From assembly GCF_018812025.1 (NCBI RefSeq), contig NC_063052.1, positions 20,290,914-20,354,913 on the forward strand: DNA of 64,000 nucleotides, in the 5' to 3' direction. Each line of letters starts with the position of its first letter. Position 1 is the first letter of the stretch. Of this stretch, positions 37,401 through 47,167 are shown piece by piece. Below the pieces are notes generated by a model. That model saw only the letters and a program-made list of their open reading frames with translations, made no database searches and had not been told where the DNA came from. A program made the translations under genes and the position numbers. This stretch comes from Megalobrama amblycephala (Eukaryota; Chordata; Actinopteri; Cypriniformes; Xenocyprididae).

Positions 37401-37880
37401 TCAAGAAATAAACCATTGTTTTATTTTTTGTATTTTTTTATTTATTTATTTTTTGCATATTGACTACTATTTGTATAACCATGGTTTCACTACAAATACC
37501 ATGGCTATATGATAGTGTAGCAAAACCATGGTTAATTTGTGGTTACCATGGTTTAACTGTTGTAACGTTAATCATGTTTTGTTTTTTTTGTAGTAAAACC
37601 ATGGTTCAAACCATCGTTAAGCATTTTACAATGGCCTTTGCAGTACCTTTGCAATATTACACAAAAAGTGGACTGATATCTAACGTTTGCTAGTCAAAAT
37701 TGCACAGTAGATACTGGCTAGCTAACAGAATCATCATGATAAATAAGTAGTAAAGCTAACATACGAGCTGACATGTTAACTAACGTTAGCTAAGTTACCT
37801 TCGTTCAAGAGGTCCATGGCGTCAGGTTCGCTGCGTTGGGGGCAGTTCCTCTTCAAAGAAAATCCTTTTTTTCGTGGCAT
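34470..37880 (-). CDS. CCDC106-like coiled-coil protein, five exons, carried inside the Merlin element
   Basis: Exons on the minus strand: 37,799-37,880 (starts MPRKKGFSLKRNCPQRSEPD), 36,834-36,929, 36,146-36,265 (coiled-coil KALEEERDFLCQMVLKL), 35,203-35,403 (acidic Ser/Asp/Glu run, then a Lys/Arg-rich block that looks like a nuclear signal) and about 34,470-34,806. Exons 1-4 join in phase with GT/AG borders. The exon 4/5 junction is not in phase with the sites I can see, so that border is uncertain or the gene is damaged there. The C-terminal ~110 residues (VLKRYHKVFRAFNKEGSISK, VGVDRNTLALTAVVAEI) resemble the C-terminal domain of vertebrate CCDC106. Total length is about 275 codons, similar to CCDC106. 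It lies head-to-head with the transposase gene. Its function is unknown; a nuclear DNA- or transposase-binding helper is a guess. Confidence 0.72.
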
Positions 37881-38754
37881 ACTGAAGAAAATTTTGCTTT
37901 AAAGTATAGAATTTTTTTTTATATATTATATATAAATGAACGGAGAAGCAAGCTAATGGTAACTGTTTCCTGTCAAAAAAAAAAATATCCTCCTGAGTCC
38001 TGATAGGGATGAAGTTGGCGGTTCAGGCAGCAGGCCAATCAAAGCTTACGTAACGTCATGGGACAACTGTCACGTTTCGTTGTAGGCAGCCAGTTACCTA
38101 GCCTGGTAATACCAGACTCTGCTACTTCACTTTGCTTCGTAGACAGAGTCTTGAATGGCATAATAGAGAAGTGTTTTCTCTCTCGCTAGGGGACGCTTGT
38201 CTGAAGTTTAAAATCATTGGTTACCCGTAAGCCAATCAGATACGTTTAGTTATGACGTATGTTATCCGCCTGTACAGCCGCATCGAAGCACAGACATCAT
38301 GCATCGAACTCAAATCTATGATTGAACTTCCACTGTAAACCTGTTGTAAACACATGATGATGTGAGCGAAATGCCGGAGTGAACATGGCTGTAAACGACT
38401 TTTGCAGATTATGCGAAGTTAATGGATCCCGAAGTTTGCATCCCGTGTCTCGTTTCCCATTTCCGCGGTCGTTTCGGTTTTCGATTTCTCTAACCTACAA
38501 TGTAAAACTCGGCGCTTAGCATCTACGTCACGGCTCTCAGCCCGCCCTCTGTTCGTTGATTGGCCCGGCTGTTTCCAGACCGGTGGCAAACACAAAGCTC
38601 TGACGCTGTATCAGACTGAGTACAGAAGCGAAATGAAATTGAGCGGAAGTAGGAAGTCTGACGTAGTCAGGCTACCAGTTACCAACAAGGCGCCAAAATT
38701 TCAAATAGGACAACAAGCATCATTCTGTTTTACATTAGCAGTATCTAGATTACT
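37881..38754. promoter_or_regulatory. Divergent intergenic region between the CCDC106-like and transposase genes
   Basis: The two start codons face away from each other across 874 bp, of which 585 are a MITE plus its target duplication. The original spacing was therefore about 290 bp, short enough for a shared bidirectional promoter. I see no clear TATA box. This is inference from geometry only. Confidence 0.4.
38099..38674. mobile_element. MITE with 9-bp target duplication in the Merlin promoter region
   Basis: The ends TAGCCTGGTAATACCAGAC and GTCTGACGTAGTCAGGCTA are imperfect inverted repeats. They are flanked by CCAGTTACC (38,090-38,098 and 38,675-38,683). The interior has no coding capacity. 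A 9-bp duplication would fit Mutator-like elements, but an 8-bp reading cannot be excluded. Confidence 0.78.
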
Positions 38755-39233
38755 ATGTATTCAAGGCAATTAAATGAGTTAATACGTCTTTGCAGCGGTG
38801 GAAAACATAAGAAATTAATGATCAAATGGCTACAGAAGAAAGGCTTGCTTTGCAAAGCACCACCTTGTCGCCACTGTGGAAAAAAGATGAGAATTAAAGC
38901 CCACAATGGACGTGATGGTTACATATGGTAAGTAACCCAATTTAACTCACTGTTTGGAAAGGTAACCTTAACGCAATTTTAGGCAGCATGCTTTTTAGAC
39001 TAATATTTTGCACTGTTATCTCAGGACATGTCGAAGAAACACGCATCGCAGGATTACACTCTCTATTCGCAATGGATCACTGTTATTATAACTCTAGGAT
39101 TCCCCTGGTAAAGTGGATGGAATACATATACAGGTAAGTAGAATCTAGGTACCTAATAACTACATATATGTAATGATGACATTACATGACATACCCTTTG
39201 ATCGTGATCAACTGCTAGATATTTATCACTATT

Positions 39234-39353
39234 CCAGTAGCTTCCGAAAATAGCAGAAAAATAAGTACAAAAAACATTACATTTCTCCAGTCTTTGGACA
39301 GTATTTTTTGTACTTTCTTCTGTTATTTTCGGAAGCTACTCGAATAGTGATAA
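39234..39353. repeat. Hairpin-forming inverted repeat in transposase intron 2
   Basis: TATCACTATT plus TAGCTTCCGAAAATA on the left mirrors TATTTTCGGAAGCTA plus AATAGTGATA on the right, with about 30 bp between the arms. It could be a tiny MITE. Confidence 0.75.
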
Positions 39354-39746
39354 AGAAAAATACATCACAGGGCTCAACGATAAGGATTTTTTTTCACTGG
39401 CCCCACAACAATAAAAGTAAAAGACAAGAAAATGGGCCTATAAAATAAGCATTATTGTTTTCGTTGTCTTTGTTACATTTAACCTCAATAAATAGGGTTA
39501 TGACACTAGATTAACTTATATTTTAAATATTGTTAGACAAATAAACAGTAAGTAATAAAATAGTAACAAATAATCAAATTACAAGTAATAGCACAAATAA
39601 ATACATCAGAACATATAAATTAAATAAATGGTGCTTTTCAAGTTTTTCATGTAGGTTTAAACAGGAGATTTTCAGGTACAGAAATTGTAATGTATAACTA
39701 TATAACTACAGAATAGATTAAACTTTATTAAAGTTAATCAGTTGAG

Positions 39747-40025
39747 TGTTACAGATCCCTTGTCTCCCTGGACTCCATTTCCCAAGATCCTCCTGTTTCC
39801 ACACCTGCACTCACTTCCCTCGTCAGCTCCTCTTCAGCACTCATCACCTGCACCTGGACTCTATTGTCAGCACTCCCCATATATTGCACTCACTCCCTTC
39901 ACTCCTGGTCCGTTCTCTGTTGTGTTAACGTTGTATGTTGGTGTTCCTGCCTTGTTTAAGTAAAGATCTATATGTATTGTGGAAATCCGTATCTGCCTCG
40001 TCTCTCTGCACCAGTACACGTAACA
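39747..40025 (+). mobile_element. Solo LTR (279 bp) in transposase intron 2
   Basis: It starts TGTTACAGATCCC and ends CAGTACACGTAACA, giving TGTTAC/GTAACA inverted ends with TG...CA. It is flanked by a 5-bp duplication TTGAG (39,742-39,746 and 40,026-40,030). No internal genes are present, so it looks like the recombination product of an older LTR element. Confidence 0.8.
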
Positions 40026-40718
40026 TTGAGAGCAGTTACAGATGCTTAAAAATGTTTTTGATGTTGAAAATATAAAACGTTAAATACTGTTATTTGAAAT
40101 TATTTAAAAAAAAATGAAGACACTTTAAAAAGTTAAAAATTAAAAAGTGGTAATATTTGGAGAACAACGTCTCTTTGTTTAATATTGGTTAACTATATTA
40201 AATTATATAAATATGAAAGATATACAGGGTCATTTTTGTCCCTTATCTTCAATTCTGGGGCTTCTTAAATGCATTTTAATAGACTAATAAATCACGCAGT
40301 GAATGCATACACTAGTCTAACCTACTAGACCACGTCACGTAGTGCACGCGTGCACTCAATGTGTGTGTTTTTGTTTATTTTTTGTAAAGTGAGGGACATA
40401 CTCGATAATATCAGATCGTTAAATCAACAGTTACGATATCATAGACGATATATATCGCACACCCTACAGCACTGGCCCAATCGGGCAAGTGACCGTTCCG
40501 TCTACTGTCCCGAGCGTCGTACACACTGGCCCCGGGCCATTGGGCAGTCCTTATTGTCGAGCCCTGCATCATTGGTTATTGTTTTAATTAACCAAAATTA
40601 TTTTTTATTTTAAGATTTTCCCAGGGTCTACATTTAAGACAAATTGATCTGATGGAAGACTGTGTTGCCAGAACTTCAACAACATTGTCCAGAATGAACA
40701 AATTGCTCAGAAAGGTAG

Positions 40719-42482
40719 TGTAGGGCACCGCTCGACAGAACTTACAAATGGCTTCATCAGCCAGAGGCATGATTGAACAAAGCTTCATTTGGTCCAAAAG
40801 ATCCATTTCCTGAAGTGATGACGTGACTTCTTTTAACAAAGGACTCTGTCTAAAGGACTTATTAGCTCATCAGCAATAAACTAATCAGAACCCATCACGT
40901 GGATCTGATCACATTAAATCTATTGATTCTCTCACAAAACCCTCTTGTATTAGCGGACGGAACAGGAAAACACCCATCAACGGATTTGAAGACGAATCTG
41001 TCCTATCAATACCTCCCTTGTATTGAGCAATCCATCCTGACCCGGTCACTCGTGACTCCGGTCAAAGTTTAAACTATGCTTGAAAACTGTGCAATGAACT
41101 TCGAATGGACCATCATTAAGAAATCATTTTAAACTATATACAGAATAATACATGCCATGATGTAATTACTAACATGTCTATTCAATGTATTCAATATGTG
41201 GGTTTTCTTCAAATGCATTATTGTAATCATTGTTTTAATTAGGTCAGTCTCGTAATATGTGTGTGTAAGAAGTGTGCCATGTTTGAGCTCTAAATACAGA
41301 GTTTATAATTCTCTGTAATTCTGTGTGAATGAAACATTGAAATTCAGTATCAGGAAAATATTAAGAAACTTTATAAAGTTGTTAATCAAACAGGAGAATG
41401 TTCTGCAGATATCACGCGGTGTGATCAATGGACAATAGACGAGGCGTGTCTAATCTCCGTAGCAACGTCTCATTGGAGGATCGCATCTGAAGGATGGACC
41501 CAAATTGCTCCTTTAAAACTATGCTTTCCCAATAGCCAGTTGTCAAAAGATATGTAAAAGATACGTCAAAGAATCGATACGCTGAAGAAGGGTTGAAGAA
41601 CCCATCTAACTGCCGTGGCTGATTTCCATCTGACAGTCGCTGACTATCTTCATCCACGAGCCGCAACAGCCGTCACATCCCGAACCCTGAAACACTCCGT
41701 TAAACCTTTTGACCAAAGTCTCCAAAGAAGAGAGCCGCTCCAGCCAGACTCTCAGAACAGCGCGTTTCACCAGCCAATAACCTTCTTCAAAGCTTCCGCG
41801 CAGCCCAACGAAGGGCTTTCCCGAGAAGACGTCACCTGAAAGACAGCCAATCCAGAACGGGATTCCGCTGTACACGAGTCACGGAACAACCCGATTACCT
41901 CAGCTGTCACAGCAAACGCAGGTACAAGCAAACTTCTCTCTCTCTTGCTGGGAACTGGTGAAACTCCTTTAAACCTAAAGAATCAAGCCAAAGCTCTGCT
42001 TTTGTGATTTTCCTCAGGTTATGAGTTAAGTTAGCACTGAACTTGGGACTTTTCATAACTCATCAACTCCGCGAATGTGTGTACATGTATGTATGTGTGT
42101 GTGTGTGTGTTTAGCCTTAGTTTTCTGTAATCATTAGAAGTAGTCAATAAATCTTGTTTTGATTTTTCACATATACGAGTTTCTTGTGCTGTGTATCAAA
42201 TTACTGCCTTAAACTTAAAAGATCCTAAAAGTTACCTCTTGCTTATAATATAATAATTACAATAATAACAATAATCATAATAAAATATTGTTACTGTTGG
42301 CCGCAGAATAATATTTTGTCCAGAATTGGTAAAATACTCTAACCTCAATTTTCGCTGGACGAATAATTGATGAAGTGTTAAATATTAATTCTGAATCATT
42401 TACAGTGAATCATTTACAGTTGATTCAATTCTTATTCCCTGTAACAATTAAATTGAGCTAATAAATAGGCTAAGTCCTTACA
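40719..42482 (+). repeat. 5' LTR
   Basis: 1,764 bp, TGTA...TACA ends. It differs from the 3' LTR at 40,954 (C versus T), 42,005 (T versus G) and 42,318 (G versus A). A (TG)n run lies near 42,090-42,110 and an AATAAA signal near 42,145. Small open frames at 41,412-41,875 are repeated in the other LTR and show no known domain. Confidence 0.95.
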
Positions 42483-44359
42483 TAATGGTGGAGAAAAATT
42501 CGTGCAGTTTAATCTAATTTGTACACAAAACAAGTAACTTGTGTGATTGTATCTTTTCTTGATCCGGAAGATAGATTAGAAACAGAAACGAGGTTTTTGA
42601 TTGTCATAACAATGATTGCACATAAGGCGCTGTGGATGAATGAAATCTGAACTCGAGTTGTTTGTCTGTACGTTTTGTTGTTGTTGTTGTTGTTAAAACT
42701 GCAGTAAATGAATCTAAGATTGTCTGCCAAGACAAAAGGAAAGTCGCCTGAGAGCGCACCAGGACAGAGTAAGCGTGTTCCTTGCTTTGTTCTTTAAGGC
42801 CTTAGCTATAGTGGATAATATTGCGTGTTCCAATGTTATTTCAACTAAGCTAAAATCCCTGCATGGTCACATTAGAGAGTAGCTACCTAATGTGCCGCCT
42901 ATATCCGCTCATTCGTGAGATGAGATATTAATACTCTAAACACTATACGTGTCTGAGTTTGATTTGAATGGGATTATTTTGAAAATTCTTGATCAAGTAT
43001 TGTTGCAGTAAATCCTGCATGTTGTTGCGTGTCCAGAAACTGACACGAACGATTCAGATCGCCGAGATCTCAGTAATGTTACTATTATTAATTGCAGAAA
43101 AATCTGTGGATTAATGTGCCTCACTCTAACGTGTGGGGGTTGTTCAGCTCGGAAACATGAGAAGCTGAATGGTTCATTGTCATTGAGAACTGCGCCGTCA
43201 GTTCAATGATTAATGTGATTTTGTATGTTCGTTATCTGTGTGCAAAGAGTATAGAACAAGCGTACTCTTTTGTTGTGCGTCACGGTCACCACGACAGTGA
43301 CAGCTGTAACCCGGAAGCCCTAAGAAACCTTTCCCGGGGTAACCTTTAAGTGCGCATGCGCAGTCTGCCAGCGCCATATTCAACTGTGTGTAAACAAAGC
43401 TTAGCACAAGCTGAGCTAGCTAAATCTAGCACGGTTGCATTACAGTCTATGTAAAGCTAGTAGCATTGCTAAAGGGCTAGTGGCTAGCATAGCATTTTGT
43501 GGTCTGAATGCAATGTTGCAATGTTGGAATGACTTCTTTCTTACTGAACTTTAATTCACTCTAGTGCTTTCACCTCCCTCTCTGTCTAACTTACACATCT
43601 TATCTTTTCTCATCTCCTCCCATTTGAGAGAACGTGACAAATGTTAAATTTAATAAACCTGGTTTTTAATATCATTTGTTTGAGAGTTCTCTCTCCTAAA
43701 TTTACTCTTGTCAGTTAAACACTGTTTTGTTTTAGTAGCAATCGTCCTAATTACTTTTAATGACATTTTATGTTATTTGTAATTGCTCTTATTGAATTTA
43801 ATGACATCTGGGAATATGAATTTTTGATTGGAAACTTTAATTCGATTTCAATTTTAATTGAAAATCAAGTTCATAATCAATTTCAGTTTAGCTTTCATAT
43901 GGTATGGATATTTGTGGATTAATTTAATGGTAGTTGCTTACAAACATCTGGCAATTTTAATCATTAACTAATCATTATTGCTTTGAAATTTTAATTTCAT
44001 TAGTCATTAATTAGGATTTGGGCTTCCCTAATTCAGATGATACTTGATTGATTAATTTGATTATAATTGCTCTCAATGTTTAATGCTGAACCCATTACAA
44101 TTTTAATTCACAACTTCCAAATTTGAATTCAAAATTTCATTTAAAATAAAGTTTAGTCTCAGACTTTCACTCCCTTAGTCTTTGATTTAATTCATTTATT
44201 TAAGGAACATTTTTGGGGTCCTCCTCAATACTTGGGTCAGTTGACTTCTCCTGCTAGCGCAGTAAGCCAACCCCCTAGGCGTAGCGACTCCCTAGCGCCA
44301 CCACTCTGTCAACCCTGTAATTTTTCCAAATTTTGGGAGCAAAACTTCACTCTCTTTCT

Positions 44360-44427
<68 letters not shown>

Positions 44428-45237
44428 TGTCCTCTTCTGGTTTGACTACTGCTGCTGGTTTTTGGATTTGTACCTGTGAAAGTCATAAAAGCAGAGTGTT
44501 TGAGAAATATTTAACAAATATTTGGGAAACGGAACACTTCTTTTAAAATAGTATGACACTCACTTTACCTTCCCTCCTCATCCTGTTATCCTACCCAGCC
44601 TAGGCTCGAGCAGGTCGACAAGGAGACTGGTAGGCGTCCATAAACCCTGAGCACGCGTCTAGAAGCGCTTTAAGTGGTGCATGGTTGTCAATCCTACTAG
44701 CTGAGAAACCAATACTGTCATTGTTATTGTTTTTCTTTCGCCCCGAAGGGAATTTTAATAACAATCACAGTCCTGGTACTTTGAAATCCTTTTCAAAACC
44801 CCTGTCTAGAACCATCCTTCTAAAATTAAATTTTACAAAACTCATTCTGCAAACAGTGTTAAAGACAAAACTTCATTTTATAGGGAAACTGGAAGCACCC
44901 CATTATTATTCTGCTTTTTGCTAAATGCTATTCTGTTTGTTTCGTGCTCTTCTTTTCTTCTGCTGTTCTCTAGCTGTGCTATCTGTGTGTGCTTACTGAT
45001 TCTTTTCGCAGAGACTCCGAGTTAGAAGCACATCCACGAGAGGACCACAGTTGAGAACCAGTCTTACCTGCACATTTACACACTCATTACTCATTCCCAT
45101 TAACTCACAGTTGACATTGCACACTTACACCTTTGATTTGCCCTGCTTGTTTGTTTTGTTTTGTTTTTGTTTTGTTTTGTTCTTTCCTTCAAGGTCTGTG
45201 TCAGTTTCGGGTTTAGATCTCCCTCGCGGTGCCAAAC
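42483..45237 (+). other. Long 5' leader of the LTR retroelement
   Basis: About 2.75 kb separates the 5' LTR from the gag ATG, much longer than usual. A primer-binding site would be expected right after the LTR; TGGTGGAGAAAAATTCGTGC begins at 42,486 but I could not match it to a particular tRNA. GT-AG splice-like sites occur (for example CAGAGTAAGCG near 42,768), so part of the leader may be an intron. It contains a TC microsatellite. Confidence 0.65.
44362..44424. repeat. (TC)n microsatellite in the leader
   Basis: About 31 perfect TC dinucleotides. Its polypyrimidine nature, directly followed by AG at 44,424-44,426, could make it act as a splice acceptor tract. Confidence 0.95.
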
Positions 45238-47163
45238 ATGTCTCGCACAACAGACCCTGCTGGACACTGGAAGGATCTGGAGACCTGGCTAAGTGTTGTA
45301 ACAGACAGCCTCCTACCTAAGGCCGCTGAAACACTAAAGCATCAGACACAGGACCAGCTGGATGACAACATAGCAAGCCTCATGAAACAGGACCCAAGCC
45401 AGAGCTACAGTCACAAAGAACTAGCCAAGATCACCGGCTCCTTAAGCCACACACTCATCGCCACCCTCAAACTGAGCGACAGGCAAGCCGCCCATCGCCA
45501 GCAGGAGCTGACACATGCACAACGACGCATCGAACAGCTGGAGCTGGAGGCTCAGGAACGACGAGAAGGGCCTGATGAAGTGGAACAAGGCGCAAAAGAG
45601 GAGATCAACAGGCTAAAAGAGACCCTAGCAGCTACTACGCAAGAAATGGAACGAGGCAGAGCAGACTACGCTGACCTCTCCGACAAGCTACAGTACGCAG
45701 AACAGCTACTGGAAAAAGCAAAGGCTGACTTCAGAGACAAGAACAGCCGAATTAAAGCTCTCGAAACTCACCTGAATGAGTCAAGAAATGAGGTCAGCCG
45801 CCTAAAACAACAGCTTGACTACATCAAAGAAGAGTCTGACAGTATTAAAGAGGAACTCAAGCATGCATATGAATTGCGCTGTGAGCCGTCAAGAACACGT
45901 CGGACACCGACTTCACCTTTGCCAAGCAGGACCGGCTCCCCTGTTCCTGGACTGGCACATGATCAGAAGGGGGCAGTGCCAAAACAGTCACCTGCTCCCT
46001 CCGAAGAATCCTACCTCCCCACTAAGCTAAAAGAACGTGCTCCAGCCAGCCACAGATCATCTCATGGCTTGGACCTCAGAGACCTTGACAAGCTTGCTAG
46101 AAACATTGGCAAATTCACTCCAAATGTGCCAGGTAGTCCAAATGTTCAGAGTTATCTGCAAGATATTGACTTCCATCTGGAAATGAGACCCAATGTCACT
46201 GACAAAGATAGACTTTATTTGCTCAGAGCCACATCCAGCTCTGAAGTGCGCAGCTTCCTGGACCGGCAGCCTGCCCACACAAAGACTGATTACCACCTGC
46301 TCCGAGAAGCTCTCATCAGAGAGTTTGCCGACCCTGAGTCAGAACGAGGACTAGTGGCTGCCCTGGAAACAAAACAAGGTCGTCACGAAACTCCTCAAGT
46401 CTTCTATAGCCGACTAAGGCTAGCATACTTCGGGTCTCGCAACGAACAGAGCATGGAGGAGGAATTGAACTTCAAAACTCTCTTCCTGAGAAACCTCCAT
46501 CCTGGGGTGAGCCACCATCTTGGCGTCCTTGCCTGTCCACGCACAATGAGTGCTCAACAGTTAAGAGACTTGGCGCACAAAGCCTACTGTAAACAGAAGA
46601 TGGCCTTAGAAAAGGGCACCAAAACCACCACAGTTCTTGACTTCAACACACAGAGTCAAGGGCTGGCCCTAGAGGGCACCCAGCGTCAAGACCTTGCCAA
46701 GCCGACACCCAAAGAGTGGAATGCATCTTCGTCCAACAGAGAGTGGGACTCCCACACTGGTACTCGACCTAAACAGAGAGACAACCGCTGGGATGGACCA
46801 CGTGGACGACAACGCTCACCTGGACGTCACTGGGAAAATTCATGGAACCAATCAAGACCTCATGAGAGTCATTGGGAGAAAACCTGGAATCAGCCAAGCT
46901 CATTTGGAAACCCCAGAGGAAAAGGCTCATGGGAATCCAAGGGAAAACGACAAACACACCCTGGAGCAACCAGCCCAAGGAATCGACGAAAAAACTCACA
47001 AAGATTCCAAGCTGACAGAGCTCAAAATGAATCCATACCAGAACAAAAGACTTCACCTTGTTTCGACTCTCAAGAGCTGATGAAAATGATGATGAAAGAG
47101 TTCTTCCAACGAAAGGAGGACGACCGGAAGTGGGAAGAGAAAGCGAAACCAGATTCATCCTGA
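45238..47163 (+). CDS. gag: Gag polyprotein of the LTR retroelement
   Basis: Starts at the ATG at 45,238 (MSRTTDPAGHWKDLETWL) and ends at UGA 47,161-47,163, giving 641 residues. Residues ~80-215 are a long coiled coil rich in Glu, Lys and Gln. A Pro/Ser linker follows, then a capsid-like helical region (~285-455; SYLQDIDFHLEMRPNVTDKD, REALIREFADPESERGLVAA) as in retrotransposon gag domains. The C-terminus is basic with Trp-containing repeats (HWENSWNQ, HWEKTWNQ) and Gly/Lys. No CCHC zinc knuckle is visible, so RNA binding may rest on the basic tail. The frame is fully open. Pol continues in the same frame after the stop. The function, particle assembly and genome packaging, is inferred from family. 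Confidence 0.88.
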   Translation: MSRTTDPAGHWKDLETWLSVVTDSLLPKAAETLKHQTQDQLDDNIASLMKQDPSQSYSHKELAKITGSLSHTLIATLKLSDRQAAHRQQELTHAQRRIEQLELEAQERREGPDEVEQGAKEEINRLKETLAATTQEMERGRADYADLSDKLQYAEQLLEKAKADFRDKNSRIKALETHLNESRNEVSRLKQQLDYIKEESDSIKEELKHAYELRCEPSRTRRTPTSPLPSRTGSPVPGLAHDQKGAVPKQSPAPSEESYLPTKLKERAPASHRSSHGLDLRDLDKLARNIGKFTPNVPGSPNVQSYLQDIDFHLEMRPNVTDKDRLYLLRATSSSEVRSFLDRQPAHTKTDYHLLREALIREFADPESERGLVAALETKQGRHETPQVFYSRLRLAYFGSRNEQSMEEELNFKTLFLRNLHPGVSHHLGVLACPRTMSAQQLRDLAHKAYCKQKMALEKGTKTTTVLDFNTQSQGLALEGTQRQDLAKPTPKEWNASSSNREWDSHTGTRPKQRDNRWDGPRGRQRSPGRHWENSWNQSRPHESHWEKTWNQPSSFGNPRGKGSWESKGKRQTHPGATSPRNRRKNSQRFQADRAQNESIPEQKTSPCFDSQELMKMMMKEFFQRKEDDRKWEEKAKPDSS

Positions 47164-47167
47164 CTAG
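47161..47167 (+). promoter_or_regulatory. UGA-CUAG stop-codon readthrough site between gag and pol
   Basis: Gag ends with UGA directly followed by CUAG. UGA CUAG is an established high-readthrough context in animal cells. No other stop lies in this frame from 47,164 to the end of pol at 52,486, so readthrough would give a Gag-Pol fusion, as in gamma- and epsilonretroviruses that use stop suppression. A GC-rich stretch follows, but I did not fold it. Confidence 0.75.

Noticed and set aside
41412..41875. 84- and 89-codon frames in the LTR, duplicated at 54,470-54,933
   Set aside because: They are identical because the LTRs are identical. They have no domain and antisense orientation.
44292..44486. 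Minus-strand frame with an (RE)n repeat
   Set aside because: It is only the translation of the (TC)n microsatellite.
45229..45237. GTG start upstream of the gag ATG
   Set aside because: Eukaryotic initiation at the ATG at 45,238 is far more likely. The GTG only extends the open frame.
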